The notes under the pieces: model-generated
Database searches by the model: none
The model's input: only the letters and a program-made list of their open reading frames with translations
Told to the model about the DNA's origin: nothing
Made by a program: the position numbers and the translations under genes
Part shown: piece by piece, positions 1 through 8,693 of the stretch
Position numbering within the stretch: the first letter of the stretch is position 1
Layout: each line of letters starts with the position of its first letter
Assembly (NCBI GenBank): GCA_001880285.1
Contig: CP016269.1
Location: 2,366,501-2,430,500, forward strand
Direction of reading: 5' to 3'
DNA: 64,000 nt
Source of the DNA: Flavobacteriaceae bacterium UJ101
GTDB taxonomy: Bacteria; Bacteroidota; Bacteroidia; Flavobacteriales; UJ101

Positions 1-569
1 ATGCGTTAACAGTAGAAGATAAAACGGCTTTAAGTTATTTAATAAAGACAAAAAAGGTACAACCAGTTGATGATGTACAACAGGAACGTGAATACAATCA
101 ATTAATAGAAGCTGTTAATACATATCATTTTGAGCAATATGAGATTTCTAATTTTGCAAAAGATGAAAAATATTCAAAGCATAATGCAAATTATTGGAAA
201 TCGAAGCCGTATTTAGGTATTGGCCCGTCGGCACATTCATTTAATGGTAGGAGTAGGCAATGGAATGTAGCCAACAATACACGTTATATAAAGGAATTAC
301 AAAATCATACATTACCATCGGAGGTTGAAACACTTACTTTGAAAGATCAGTTTAATGAAAAAGTAATGATTGGTTTAAGAACAAAATGGGGAATTGATTT
401 GGCTCAAATTAGAGATCTGGGAGTACAATTTGAAGAAAAATTATTAATTTTATCAAAGTCGTATATTGCTGAAAATAAATTGATTGAAAAAAATGGATTT
501 TTAATTTTAAATCCTGAATATCGCTTTTTTGCAGATGGAATTGCTTCTGATTTATTTATGATTGAATAG
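1..569 (+). CDS. hemW: HemW-like radical SAM heme chaperone, C-terminal part (5' truncated by window edge)
   Basis: Open from the first bases in the frame starting at position 3, ending with TAG at 567-569. The translation carries the hallmarks of the HemW/HemN-like C-terminal half: ALTVEDKTAL near the edge, then QYEISNFAK, SKHNANYWK, YLGIGPSAHSF and WNVANN, followed by the small winged-helix-like HemN C-terminal domain (EKVMIGLRTKWGIDL). HemW proteins insert heme into client proteins and were long annotated as oxygen-independent coproporphyrinogen III oxidase. The radical SAM CxxxCxxC part lies outside the window, so the assignment rests on the C-terminal motifs. The internal ATG at 339 is not the start, because conserved sequence continues upstream in the same frame. 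Confidence 0.88.
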   Translation, partial: ALTVEDKTALSYLIKTKKVQPVDDVQQEREYNQLIEAVNTYHFEQYEISNFAKDEKYSKHNANYWKSKPYLGIGPSAHSFNGRSRQWNVANNTRYIKELQNHTLPSEVETLTLKDQFNEKVMIGLRTKWGIDLAQIRDLGVQFEEKLLILSKSYIAENKLIEKNGFLILNPEYRFFADGIASDLFMIE

Positions 570-622
570 TTTTTGTTTTTTTTAAAATAAAATCTCAATC
601 AAAATAATTAAATTGCGTTCCT

Positions 623-1069
623 ATGTCGAATTTAGATTCTAAAAAATCAAAATATGATCGGGCTTATTTAAAAATGGCCTTAGAGTGGGCAAAGCTTTCT
701 TACTGTAATCGAAAAAAGGTTGGAGCACTACTAGTAAAAGATAGAATGATTATTTCAGATGGATATAATGGAACTCCTAGTGGCTTTGAAAATTTATGTG
801 AAGATGAAGAAGGTTATACAAAGTGGTATGTTTTGCATGCAGAAGCAAATGCGATATTAAAAGTTGCTGCTTCTACACAATCTGCTGAAGGAGCTACCCT
901 TTATATCACATTATCACCGTGTAAAGAGTGTAGTAAATTAATTCATCAATCAGGAATAAAAAGAGTTGTTTATATTCGAGAATATCGTGATACGACGGGA
1001 GTAGAATTATTAAGAAAAGCAGGTGTTGAAGTAGAACATTTTTCAGAAGAATTATTAAAAGATGCGTAA
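623..1069 (+). CDS. deoxycytidylate (dCMP) deaminase family protein
   Basis: 148 aa. Zinc-dependent cytidine/deoxycytidylate deaminase fold: the HAEANAI motif (zinc His plus catalytic Glu) and the PCKECSK motif (two zinc Cys) are both intact. An N-terminal segment KVGALLVKDRMIISDGYNG is typical of dCMP deaminases (ComEB-like), which convert dCMP to dUMP to feed thymidylate synthesis; thyA is present at 28264. The last 8 bp overlap the start of the S41 peptidase gene, so the two are probably co-transcribed and translationally coupled. Length is normal for the family. The substrate (dCMP rather than another cytidine derivative) is inferred from family resemblance. Confidence 0.88.
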   Translation: MSNLDSKKSKYDRAYLKMALEWAKLSYCNRKKVGALLVKDRMIISDGYNGTPSGFENLCEDEEGYTKWYVLHAEANAILKVAASTQSAEGATLYITLSPCKECSKLIHQSGIKRVVYIREYRDTTGVELLRKAGVEVEHFSEELLKDA

Positions 1070-2636
1070 GTTATTTGATAATGGGTATGGTCCCTTAATA
1101 TTATTGACAGCAGTCCTTTTTGGATTTTCTGTAGGCGTGTTTTTTATAAAATTTAACCCTCAATATGGTTTAATAAGTAAGAATCAAAAAAAAATGCAAG
1201 ACCTAATCTATGTAATCGAAAATGATTATGTAGATGAAGTAAATACAGATTCCATTGTAGATAAAACCATTGATGCTATTCTTTCTGAGTTAGATCCTCA
1301 TTCAAAATATATAGCTCCTGAGCTAACTCAAATGGCAGAAGACGATTTAAATGGAGAGTTTGTTGGGATAGGGATTTCTTATTTAAGAATGAACGATACT
1401 ATTGTGATTCAACGAGTTTTGGAAAACAGTCCTAATCAAGGGAAAATATTTACAGGAGATAAATTACTTTCTGCCGATCAACATCCCTTAACAGGGGATA
1501 GCATTCATTTTGCTTCGAAATACTTAAAAGGAATTGAAAATACAAAAGTAAAGGTAAGTTTGATTCGTGGTCAAGATACCATCACTCAAAATTTAGAGCG
1601 AAAAAAAATTATAAATAGTCCAATTCGAGCCGCTTATATGATAAATGATTCTATAGGTTTTATTAATTTGAATACATTTACCTATAATTCAGGGGACTTG
1701 ATAAGCAATGCTATTGATGATTTGAAAATCCAAGGTATGAAAACGTTGGTTTTAGATCTTCGAGGAAATGGAGGAGGTTTTTTACGTGAAGCCAAGAAGA
1801 TAGCAGATGAGTTTCTAGCTGATCAGAAGGTTATGTATTATGTGAAAGGTAGAAAGAATAAAAAAGAAGAAACAGTTGCTACCAAAGAGGGTGATTTTGA
1901 ACAAGGTAAATTGTATATTTTAATTGATGAAGAATCCGCTTCAGCAAGTGAATTGTTGGCAGGGGCTATTCAGGATCAAGATCGAGGAATTATTGTAGGA
2001 AGAAGATCTTTTGGAAAAGGGTTGGTTCAACAAGAAATGGAACTTTCCGATGGATCAAAAGTTCGCTTGACTACGGCACGTTATTATACACCAACTGGAC
2101 GATCCATTCAAAAAGCCTTTTCCAAAGGAGAGAAAGGAGTCAAAGCCTATCAAAATGAAAGTTTTGAACGATATCACTCTGGAGAGATGTACTTTGTAGA
2201 TAGTATCAAAATTAACGATTCATTGAAGTTTAAGACACCTAAAGGTAAAGTTGTTTATGGAGGTGGTGGTATAATCCCTGATGTATTTGTAGCTGTTGAT
2301 ACCTTATCAGTAGGGGATTGGTATTATTTACAACAAGGGAGAGCTAATATTTATGATTATACAAATCGTTATATTTTAGAAAATAAAGAGCAATTAGCTC
2401 AGTGGAATATAGAAACTTTTAATACAAAATTTGATCAAGAAAAGGTGTACAAAGAATACCTTAAAAAGTTTAAAAAAGTAGGAAAAGTTTCTAAAGCAGA
2501 TCAAGAAAAAATTCAGCAATTACTCAAAGCTCTTATTGCACGAAATTTTTATGGAGATGAAGCTTATTTTAAAATTTATAACCATTCTGATAATACAATA
2601 AAAAAAGTATTGGAATTAGAAAAAACACTAAATTAA
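1062..2636 (+). CDS. S41 family C-terminal processing peptidase (CtpA/Prc-like)
   Basis: 524 aa with one N-terminal membrane segment (about residues 10-30), so it should be anchored with the protease in the periplasm. A PDZ domain (about residues 85-170, beginning near GEFVGIGISYL) precedes the tail-specific protease domain. The catalytic Ser lies in EESASASELLAGA near residue 292 and the Lys in RRSFGKGLVQQ near residue 318, giving the Ser-Lys dyad of the family. A C-terminal helical extension of about 120 residues follows, as in Bacteroidota CTPs. It overlaps the upstream deaminase gene by 8 bp, and the next gene starts on the base after its stop codon, so the three likely form one transcript. 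Substrate unknown. Confidence 0.92.
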   Translation: MRKLFDNGYGPLILLTAVLFGFSVGVFFIKFNPQYGLISKNQKKMQDLIYVIENDYVDEVNTDSIVDKTIDAILSELDPHSKYIAPELTQMAEDDLNGEFVGIGISYLRMNDTIVIQRVLENSPNQGKIFTGDKLLSADQHPLTGDSIHFASKYLKGIENTKVKVSLIRGQDTITQNLERKKIINSPIRAAYMINDSIGFINLNTFTYNSGDLISNAIDDLKIQGMKTLVLDLRGNGGGFLREAKKIADEFLADQKVMYYVKGRKNKKEETVATKEGDFEQGKLYILIDEESASASELLAGAIQDQDRGIIVGRRSFGKGLVQQEMELSDGSKVRLTTARYYTPTGRSIQKAFSKGEKGVKAYQNESFERYHSGEMYFVDSIKINDSLKFKTPKGKVVYGGGGIIPDVFVAVDTLSVGDWYYLQQGRANIYDYTNRYILENKEQLAQWNIETFNTKFDQEKVYKEYLKKFKKVGKVSKADQEKIQQLLKALIARNFYGDEAYFKIYNHSDNTIKKVLELEKTLN

Positions 2637-4004
2637 ATGAATAGTAAATCTATATTTTACTTACTACTACTATTATTATTTGTTCAGTTTACTAATGCCC
2701 AGCAATCCCAAGATATTATTGGAAGTTGGAGTGGGTGGTATGAAGAAGGACAGAAAAACTATGATGTTCGTCTTGAAGTAGAACGTTTTAATGGAATCGT
2801 TTATGAAGGAACCATAACGTTAGTCTATGATGATAAAGAAGCTCAATTTAGTATAGAAGGAGATCTTGAGAATAATATTTTTTTGATTAATGAAAGAGAT
2901 ATGATTAGTCAATATGCACCTGAATATATTGTAAACCCACAATGGTGTAAGGCTGATTATGAATTTACATTTTCAAATCTAGGAGATCGTTTTCAATTGA
3001 AAGGAATAGCCAAAGTTCCAGAAGTGAATATAGCCTACATTAGAGGTATAAAAACCTATAATTCACCTAACTGTATTTATTTTGAAAAAGGAGAAATTAA
3101 GCTGCAAAGAAAAAATCTATCATATGAAGGTGATGTGTATTTGGAGAAGCAAAAAGAAAAGGTAGTATATGTACGAAAAAAAGGAGCGAATCCAATTGAT
3201 ATCATTACCGGAGAATTAATAGGGCAACCAAAGGAATATGAAAAAGTAGTGATTGGAGGAACTAATCCAACCACACGTTATAATAAAGAAGGTAAGCGTT
3301 TGGCTACTCCAAATTCAAAACCAAGAGTTGTTTATCAGAAAAAAGAAAAAACAGTAGAGGTAGATTCAACACAATTGGTAGAAATAAAAAAAGATGCTAA
3401 AAAAAGATGGCTTACTCGCTTTAAAGAAAAAGTTTTTAGAAAGAAAGGAGAATCAATAACTGATGAAAATAAAGTAGTAGCTACCAATACACCCAAAAAA
3501 GCTGAAGTAAAGTCAGCAAATGAAAAACCTAAGAAAAGATGGCTTACCAATATCTTTAAAGGAAAAGAAGAAGATAGTGTAGTGGTTGTAAAAAAAGATT
3601 CTTTGATTGAAGATAAGAAAGTACCTGTAGTTGATACGGTTAAAAAAATTGATTTAACAGAAAATCAAGGAAGGGAAGTAATAGAGGCAAAGATGATAGA
3701 ATCTGATGAAGGAATTGCACAAATTCAGGTTTGGGACAATCGAAGTGTAGACGGTGATATTATTTCCATTTATCATAATGGGAAATTAGTTGAAGAAAAT
3801 ATTAGTTTATTAAAAGAAAAAAAGGAACTTTCCATTACACTTGATAAAGGAAAAAATGTAATCGTTATGCATGCTGTAAATTTAGGAGAAATTCCTCCTA
3901 ACTCAGCAGCAATGAATATTAGTACTGGAGAAAAAAAATATTCTATGGTATTAACTTCTGATACTAAAAAGAGTGAATCTATAGTGATTTATTATTATCC
4001 TTAA
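2637..4004 (+). CDS. exported protein of unknown function with internal basic repeats
   Basis: 455 aa, no recognised family. The N-terminus is a signal peptide (hydrophobic run ending FTNAQQ). Residues about 25-140 look like a small beta-rich domain (IIGSWSGWYEEGQKNYDVRLEV). The middle is low-complexity and strongly charged, with a duplicated basic motif KKRWLTRFK and KKRWLTNIFK about 45 residues apart, each followed by an acidic/valine stretch. The C-terminal 100 residues (from IQVWDNRSVDGDIISIYHNG) form a compact domain that I infer to be beta-rich. ATG follows the TAA of the S41 peptidase with no gap, so it may depend on translational coupling and could be a partner or substrate of that protease; this is inference. 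Confidence 0.75.
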   Translation: MNSKSIFYLLLLLLFVQFTNAQQSQDIIGSWSGWYEEGQKNYDVRLEVERFNGIVYEGTITLVYDDKEAQFSIEGDLENNIFLINERDMISQYAPEYIVNPQWCKADYEFTFSNLGDRFQLKGIAKVPEVNIAYIRGIKTYNSPNCIYFEKGEIKLQRKNLSYEGDVYLEKQKEKVVYVRKKGANPIDIITGELIGQPKEYEKVVIGGTNPTTRYNKEGKRLATPNSKPRVVYQKKEKTVEVDSTQLVEIKKDAKKRWLTRFKEKVFRKKGESITDENKVVATNTPKKAEVKSANEKPKKRWLTNIFKGKEEDSVVVVKKDSLIEDKKVPVVDTVKKIDLTENQGREVIEAKMIESDEGIAQIQVWDNRSVDGDIISIYHNGKLVEENISLLKEKKELSITLDKGKNVIVMHAVNLGEIPPNSAAMNISTGEKKYSMVLTSDTKKSESIVIYYYP

Positions 4005-4059
4005 TTTCAAACTATAGAGCGTTAATTATTATGAACTATTTACTTAAAACGTATAGAAT

Positions 4060-4410
4060 ATGGCTAAAGACCCCGAAGATTGGAAAAGTAAATTAGGAGG
4101 AATGGTTTTTTCTACTAATGAGAATTATGAATTTGATTCAGAAGAGGAAGAAGAAACCTTAGAAGTAGCAGAACAACAATTGATTGCTAAGCTAGAAAAA
4201 AAAGGAAGAGGAGGTAAAACAGTTTCAATAGTAGAAGGTTTTATAGGAAGTAGAGAAGATTTAAAAGTTTTAGCTAAGGAATTGAAAACTCATTGTGGAA
4301 CAGGAGGTTCTGTAAAAGATAACACGATTATCATTCAAGGGAATGTACGTGATAAAATAATGGAATACCTAAAAAAGAAAGGATATCATGTCAAACGAGT
4401 AGGAGGATAG
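4060..4410 (+). CDS. SUI1/YciH-family translation initiation factor-like protein
   Basis: 116 aa. The C-terminal 70 residues match the SUI1 (eIF1-like) domain: GRGGKTVSIVEGF, then LKTHCGTGGSVKDNTIIIQG and a final KKKGYHVKRVGG. Eukaryotic eIF1 checks start codon selection; bacterial YciH homologues have a disputed role in initiation fidelity. The first 40 residues are acidic and less conserved (SEEEEE near residue 30). The ATG at 4060 lies 55 bp after the preceding gene and gives the expected family length. Confidence 0.88.
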   Translation: MAKDPEDWKSKLGGMVFSTNENYEFDSEEEEETLEVAEQQLIAKLEKKGRGGKTVSIVEGFIGSREDLKVLAKELKTHCGTGGSVKDNTIIIQGNVRDKIMEYLKKKGYHVKRVGG

Positions 4411-4471
4411 AGTATAGACTTCTTACCTATGTGTGATGTGCTCCAAAATCTTAAATTATAGAAAAACTATT

Positions 4472-5347
4472 ATGAAAATAAAAGAATCTGAATTAATATT
4501 AAATAATGATGGAAGTATTTATCATGTAAATTTACGTCCAGAACATTTGGCTGATACGGTTATTTTAGTTGGAGATCCTAATAGAGTACCTAAAGTATCG
4601 GCATTTTTTGATAAAATTGAGTTTCAAAGAGAAAAACGTGAAATGGTCACTCATACGGGAACGTTTAACGGAAAGCGTTTTACGGTTATATCCACTGGAA
4701 TGGGACCAGATAATATTGATATTGCTTTAACAGAGTTAGATGCCGTAGCTAATGTCGATTTTGAGAAAAGAGAAATCAAAAAAGATTTAAAGTCGCTAAC
4801 CTTTGTTCGAATGGGGACTTCAGGTTCATTTCAAGCAGATATTCCTGTAGATTCATATGTTGCAGCAGAATATGCTATAGGTTTTGATAACGTAATGCAT
4901 TCTTATGATACTCCAGATAATTTTTTTGAGAAAGATATTGAAGACGCTTTTATACAGCATACTCAATGGGATTCGAAAATGGGAAGACCGTATGTGATTA
5001 AAACAGATTCGAATTTAGTCAATTCATTACTTGGAGAAAATACTGTAAAAGGTTTTACAGGAACAGCAGGTGGTTTTTATGGCCCACAAGGACGTGAAAT
5101 TCGTTTACAGGCTAAAGATCGTACCTTGAATGATAAAATTTCAACTTTTCAACATAATGATTTGAGAATTACAAATATGGAGATGGAAACATCCGCAATT
5201 TATGGATTGTCGAAATTATTAGGACATAAAGCATGTTCAATGAATTGTATTATTGCAAACCGAGCTACTCAAACTTTTAGCCAAGATCCATATGCTTCGG
5301 TCAAAAAGATGATTGAGTATACTTTAAATAAAATGTCAGATTTATAA
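4472..5347 (+). CDS. nucleoside phosphorylase (uridine/purine nucleoside phosphorylase family)
   Basis: About 291 aa from the ATG at 4472. Characteristic motifs: VGDPNRVPKV (phosphate loop), STGMGPDNIDI, FVRMGTSGSFQ, and NMEMETSAIYGL (ribose/base contact). The family cleaves nucleosides with phosphate to give ribose-1-phosphate and a free base in salvage. An upstream in-frame ATG at 4433 would add 13 residues (MMCSKILNYRKTI) that do not resemble the family, so I chose 4472. Sequence alone does not settle uridine versus purine specificity. It precedes a small exported protein by 9 bp, and a strong terminator follows both. Confidence 0.88.
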   Translation: MKIKESELILNNDGSIYHVNLRPEHLADTVILVGDPNRVPKVSAFFDKIEFQREKREMVTHTGTFNGKRFTVISTGMGPDNIDIALTELDAVANVDFEKREIKKDLKSLTFVRMGTSGSFQADIPVDSYVAAEYAIGFDNVMHSYDTPDNFFEKDIEDAFIQHTQWDSKMGRPYVIKTDSNLVNSLLGENTVKGFTGTAGGFYGPQGREIRLQAKDRTLNDKISTFQHNDLRITNMEMETSAIYGLSKLLGHKACSMNCIIANRATQTFSQDPYASVKKMIEYTLNKMSDL

Positions 5348-5356
5348 ATTACAATC

Positions 5357-5941
5357 ATGAAAAGAATTACTTGCTTAATTTTATTAATTAGCTCTACTTT
5401 AATTTTTGCACAAGAAAATACAGATAGTATTCAAATTATAAGTCGTGTGAAGGAATACGCTAATCTTATAGAAAATAAAGATTTTGATCAAGTATTAGAG
5501 TATGTATCTCCAAAAATATTTGAGGTCGTTGAAAAAGAAACCATGTTAGGTATTTTTGAGAAAACAATGAATGCAGAAGAATTTGAAATAGCTTTTGATT
5601 CTTTTGATGTAAAGGGAATTTCTAAACCTTTTCTTTTTGATAAAGATGTTTACTATGATGTTGAAACAGAATCTATTATTACAATGAAAGTTGTAGATGG
5701 AAAGTTAGAGGGAAATATAGGGCTTCTTATTGCAATGATGACACAACAATATGGTGATGAAAATGTGAGTTATGATAAAGAGACAAAAAGTATTACGATG
5801 AAAAAAGAGTCAAATATGTTAGCTATACAATACCAAGGAGATAAAACATGGTATTTCATCACAATTGATAAAGGGCAAAAAACACTAGCTAAAATGGTAG
5901 TTCCTGAAGGAGTAATAGATCATTTTAGTCTTTTTAGATAA
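5357..5941 (+). CDS. exported protein of unknown function
   Basis: 194 aa. Clear signal peptide (KRITCLILLISSTLIFAQ), mature part predicted periplasmic or surface-exposed. The start of the mature protein (SRVKEYANLIENKDFDQVLEYV) resembles the helical front of NTF2-like or tetratricopeptide-like modules, but I cannot assign a family. It starts 9 bp after the nucleoside phosphorylase and is followed at once by a terminator, so it is the last gene of the unit. Confidence 0.7.
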   Translation: MKRITCLILLISSTLIFAQENTDSIQIISRVKEYANLIENKDFDQVLEYVSPKIFEVVEKETMLGIFEKTMNAEEFEIAFDSFDVKGISKPFLFDKDVYYDVETESIITMKVVDGKLEGNIGLLIAMMTQQYGDENVSYDKETKSITMKKESNMLAIQYQGDKTWYFITIDKGQKTLAKMVVPEGVIDHFSLFR

Positions 5942-5950
5942 AAAATAAAA

Positions 5951-5978
5951 GAAGCCTATTATTGAGGCTTCTTTTTTT
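5951..5978. terminator. bidirectional hairpin terminator
   Basis: GAAGCCT (5951-5957) pairs with AGGCTTC (5965-5971) across a 7-nt loop and is followed by seven T. An A-rich run on the other side provides a T-run for the minus strand. It lies between two convergent genes ending at 5941 (+) and 6008 (-). Confidence 0.85.
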
Positions 5979-6007
5979 ATATAAGATAATATCATTAAAG
6001 ATCACTT

Positions 6008-7972
6008 TCATAGAGTTTCTTTTAACCATTTAAAAAATTCATTTTGCCAAACGATACCATTTTGAGGTGTTAAAATCCAGTGATTTTCTTCAGGGAAATA
6101 TAAGAAACGACTTTTCAATCCTTTTAATTGAGCGGCAGTAAAAGCTTCCATCCCTTGATTTTCAGGTACTCGATAATCTTTTCCCCCATGAATAACCATT
6201 ATAGGAGTGTCCCATTTATCAACGTAGTTGATAGGGTTGAAATCTTGATAAGTTTTGGTTGCTTTTTTATCCCAATAAGCTCCTCCTAAATCATAATTTG
6301 CAAAGAATAATTCTTCTGTAACGCCATACCAAGACGTCATGTTAAATAATCCACAATGTGAAATAAATGTTTTAAAACGTTTATTATGAATTCCAGCTAA
6401 CATGTATACCGAATAACCTCCATAACTTGCCCCAACAGCTCCTAGACGGGTTTCATCAACATAAGGTTCTTTAGCAAGAGTATCAATCGCTGCAAAATAA
6501 TCTTGCATAGGTTGTCCTCCCCAATCTTTAGAAATAGCATGGTTCCATTCTGTTCCAAAAGAAGGTAACCCTCTTCGGTTAGGCGCAACCACAATATAAC
6601 CCTGAGCAGCCATTAATTGAAAGTTCCATCTAAAACTATAAAATTGAGAAACGGCACTTTGTGGTCCTCCTTGACAATATAACAATGTTGGGTATTTCTT
6701 TTTAGGATCAAAATCAGGAGGATAGATGACCCAAGTTAACATTTTTTTACCATCTGTAGTTTTGATCCAACGTTCTTCAATAGTACTCTTAGCTATGTTA
6801 GAATATATTTTGTCATTTACGTGAGATAATTGGGTTTGCTCTCCTGATGATATATTGACTTTATAAATTTCTGTTGCATGATTCATGTCTTGACGTCCAC
6901 CTACTAAATAATCATTGATTAAGTGAATACTTGTATAATTATGTTTTCCATCTGTAATCTGACGGATTTTTTTTGTATCAATTTTTAATTCAAACAATTG
7001 ATAAGTAGCTTGAATAGCCGCTAAAAAATACAAGGTATTAGAATCTTTTCCCCATATAAAATCAGAAACTGTATTGTCCCAATCTTTAGTGAGGTTAATT
7101 TTTTTATTATGGTGGTTTTTATCAAGTAATATAATATCATTTTTATCAGCTTCATAACCTGCTGTTTTCATTTGCAAGTAAGCAAGAAGTGTACCGTCAT
7201 GATTAAACTTTGGAGTAGTATCGTATCCTTTATTGTTAGGAGTAAGATTTACTGTTTTGTTAGTTGAGGGATTATAAAGATATAAATCGGTATTGGTACT
7301 TTGAGCAGCTTTTTTACCGTCTTCTTTTTTAGAAACATAAACCAATTCTTTACCATTTGGGCTCCATTCTACAGATGATATATTATGAGGTTCATTGGGT
7401 GTGATATCAAATGCTTCATCATATGCTTTTAAATCTTTAGAAATAAAAACATGAGAAAATTCTCCATTTTCCCAAGTATCCCAATGACGATACATTAAAT
7501 CATTATAAATTTTAGCATTGGCTTTTGTTAAATCAGGATAATAGTCTTGAGCAAATACTTTTTCTTCTTTAACGGGTTTAGTAAAACTAATATAATCTTG
7601 ATCAAGTTGTAGTCCACTAAGTGTTGTATTTAGTATTTCTTTTGATGTACGGTTATTAATATCAAAAGAATAGGTCTTACCATCTTTAGTATATAAAAAA
7701 GTATGATTATTAATAAAAGTAATAGCCTTTTCACTATCAGTAGTTTTGGTGAGTTGGGTTGTTTTACCGTTCAAGTCTAGAAGATAAAGATTTCTAGAAC
7801 TAGTATTCTCTTGAACATTAAATCGGGTATCTCCAAAGATAATTTTACCATTATCAGAGATAGCATCAATTTTTACACGTCCAATCTCCCAAATTTTTTC
7901 AGGAGTCATCTTTTCTTGTCCATTCATAAGGATAGTTATTAAAAATAAAGTGCAAACAATTAAGTTCTTCAT
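6008..7972 (-). CDS. S9 family serine peptidase (prolyl oligopeptidase / DPP-IV type)
   Basis: 654 aa with an N-terminal signal peptide (MKNLIVCTLFLITILMNGQ), so periplasmic or surface. An N-terminal beta-propeller-like region with repeated blocks (VEWSPNGKELVYVS, PKFNHDGTLLAYLQ, WGKDSNTLYFL) is followed by the alpha/beta-hydrolase domain from about residue 400. The catalytic Ser is in GASYGGYS near residue 514, the Asp in HGGKDYRVPENQ near 597 and the His in EENHWI near 629, all intact. The family removes dipeptides or oligopeptides from protein-derived peptides, in line with a protein-degrading lifestyle. Exact specificity cannot be read from the sequence. A near-consensus -7 box (TATCTTTA on the minus strand) sits about 20 bp upstream. 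Confidence 0.92.
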   Translation of the reverse strand: MKNLIVCTLFLITILMNGQEKMTPEKIWEIGRVKIDAISDNGKIIFGDTRFNVQENTSSRNLYLLDLNGKTTQLTKTTDSEKAITFINNHTFLYTKDGKTYSFDINNRTSKEILNTTLSGLQLDQDYISFTKPVKEEKVFAQDYYPDLTKANAKIYNDLMYRHWDTWENGEFSHVFISKDLKAYDEAFDITPNEPHNISSVEWSPNGKELVYVSKKEDGKKAAQSTNTDLYLYNPSTNKTVNLTPNNKGYDTTPKFNHDGTLLAYLQMKTAGYEADKNDIILLDKNHHNKKINLTKDWDNTVSDFIWGKDSNTLYFLAAIQATYQLFELKIDTKKIRQITDGKHNYTSIHLINDYLVGGRQDMNHATEIYKVNISSGEQTQLSHVNDKIYSNIAKSTIEERWIKTTDGKKMLTWVIYPPDFDPKKKYPTLLYCQGGPQSAVSQFYSFRWNFQLMAAQGYIVVAPNRRGLPSFGTEWNHAISKDWGGQPMQDYFAAIDTLAKEPYVDETRLGAVGASYGGYSVYMLAGIHNKRFKTFISHCGLFNMTSWYGVTEELFFANYDLGGAYWDKKATKTYQDFNPINYVDKWDTPIMVIHGGKDYRVPENQGMEAFTAAQLKGLKSRFLYFPEENHWILTPQNGIVWQNEFFKWLKETL

Positions 7973-8042
7973 AAGGAATAGTATTTAAGTTTTAAAGATA
8001 CAAGAATATTGTGAAAAGGATTCATTAGAAATAATAAAAAAA

Positions 8043-8068
8043 CCCCACTAGATATTTTCTAGTAGGGG
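8043..8068 (-). terminator. hairpin terminator of the YHS-domain gene
   Basis: CCCCACTAGA (8043-8052) pairs with TCTAGTAGGGG (8058-8068) with a single bulged A. The A-rich run at about 8030-8042 gives a T-run on the minus strand, just after the minus-strand gene ending at 8105. Confidence 0.75.
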
Positions 8069-8104
8069 CTACGAGTGTGTTCAATTCAATAGTTGTTGTT
8101 AAAG

Positions 8105-8572
8105 TTATCTCCGTGTCGTTCTTTTCTTATAAGTTTGTTGAGCCCAATTGTAATCTGCCTTTTTGATTAATTTATCAGATCCCTCAGATACCCATTTTCT
8201 TCTGTTTTTGGTGCCTACATAATCTTGAAATAAGTATAACTTTCCATTTTTTATTTCATATGATTTTGGATCAATATCAGTTTTGTCGTTATGAGCCATT
8301 TCATAAGAACACCATCCTCCATATTGAGGAACAAATTTTGAAGGATTATTCTTAAATATTTTTAAGTTTTCTTGAGATGAGAATAGAAACTTTTGTTGCA
8401 AATATTCAGTAGAATATAAATGCTTCCCTTTGACAGGATTTTTACCAAAATAGGAAACAACATCATATCCGTGTGCTATTGCTCCTTTAGTTGTATTAAA
8501 CTCAACTTTCTGAGCTGAAACGATTAAAAAGGGTAACGTCATTAATAAAAAACCCAAAATTTGTTTTTTCAT
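8105..8572 (-). CDS. exported YHS-domain protein
   Basis: About 155 aa from the ATG at 8572, which gives a clean signal peptide (KKQILGFLLMTLPFLIVSAQ); the longer frame to 8608 adds a 12-residue hydrophobic stretch that spoils the signal, so I reject it. The mature part carries the YHS-domain pattern: GAIAHGYDVVSYFG, then EYLQQKFLFSSQENLKIFKNN and FVPQYGGWCSYEMA. YHS modules are thought to bind metal or serve in heavy-metal handling; family members of this exported type are common but poorly characterised. The basic C-terminus (TYKKRTTRR) is notable. Transcribed alone, with its own terminator downstream. Confidence 0.82.
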   Translation of the reverse strand: MKKQILGFLLMTLPFLIVSAQKVEFNTTKGAIAHGYDVVSYFGKNPVKGKHLYSTEYLQQKFLFSSQENLKIFKNNPSKFVPQYGGWCSYEMAHNDKTDIDPKSYEIKNGKLYLFQDYVGTKNRRKWVSEGSDKLIKKADYNWAQQTYKKRTTRR

Positions 8573-8693
8573 GAAATATATAATGTCAAAATTGATTTCT
8601 AAAAACAAATTTCATGTATAAAGTTAACATTTGGGATAGAATTACTATTGATTCATGAAAACGTTCGATCTATAGTTTGATTTTCTCGATAAC

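Noticed and set aside
4433-4471. Upstream ATG of the nucleoside phosphorylase
   Set aside because: The 13 extra residues are unlike the family N-terminus; the ATG at 4472 fits.
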